Translations under genes and position numbers: made by a program | Notes under the pieces: generated by a model | What the model saw: the letters and a program-made list of their open reading frames with translations, nothing else | Databases searched by the model: none | Told to the model about the DNA's origin: nothing | In this document: positions 7,066 to 8,565 of the stretch, one piece after another | Position numbering within the stretch: the first letter of the stretch is position 1 | Layout of the letters: each line of letters opens with the position of its first letter | From: Chloroflexota bacterium | GTDB lineage: Bacteria > Chloroflexota > Dehalococcoidia > UBA2247 > RBG-13-53-26 | Assembly (NCBI GenBank): GCA_017885485.1 | Contig: JAFNFZ010000007.1 | Span: forward strand, 1-8,565 | Direction: 5' to 3' | DNA length: 8,565 bases

Positions 7066-8565
<1,500 letters not shown>

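Overview
The window is an 8.6-kb piece of a bacterial surface-polysaccharide (O-antigen, capsule or secondary cell-wall glycan) biosynthesis and export locus. All nine genes lie on the + strand and are packed tightly; the first and last are cut by the window edges. No RNA gene, CRISPR array, transposase or phage gene is visible. The host cannot be named from this sequence. It is a bacterium of moderate GC content, and the gene families present occur in many phyla. A Chloroflexota-like or other environmental lineage would fit, but that is a guess.

Layout. (1) 1-914: end of a Wzt-type ABC transporter ATPase carrying a C-terminal carbohydrate-binding domain. (2) 979-1800: class I SAM-dependent methyltransferase with the only strong Shine-Dalgarno in the window. 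(3) 1801-2032: the only sizeable gap, possibly holding a small or decayed ORF. (4) 2033-3007: polysaccharide pyruvyl transferase family protein. (5) 3017-3886: FkbM-family methyltransferase. (6) 3867-4640: a second class I methyltransferase of the Methyltransf_11 type. (7) 4637-5677: NodB-type polysaccharide deacetylase. (8) 5665-7065: family 4 glycosyltransferase. (9) 7062-8132: GDP-mannose 4,6-dehydratase (gmd). (10) 8129-end: start of GDP-L-fucose synthase (fcl). From 3867 on, every gene overlaps its predecessor by 4 to 20 bases, three of them by ATGA, so this stretch is almost certainly one translationally coupled operon.

How the parts fit. Gmd and Fcl turn GDP-mannose into GDP-L-fucose. 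The GT4 enzyme adds a sugar to the growing glycan. The deacetylase, pyruvyl transferase and three methyltransferases of different families are candidate decorating or capping enzymes. The Wzt-like ATPase, with its unseen permease partner (Wzm), would export the finished chain. In the well-studied E. coli O8/O9a systems the Wzt C-terminal domain recognises a methyl or phosphate/methyl cap on the chain end. An ABC exporter with such a domain next to several methyltransferases and a pyruvyl transferase therefore suggests cap-gated export here, which is inference. Arginine codon use changes at gmd-fcl (AGG/AGA-rich) relative to the genes upstream, hinting that the locus was assembled from modules of different origin. 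I see no wholly new system; the decoration/capping module and the gap at 1801-2032 are the parts most worth a second look.
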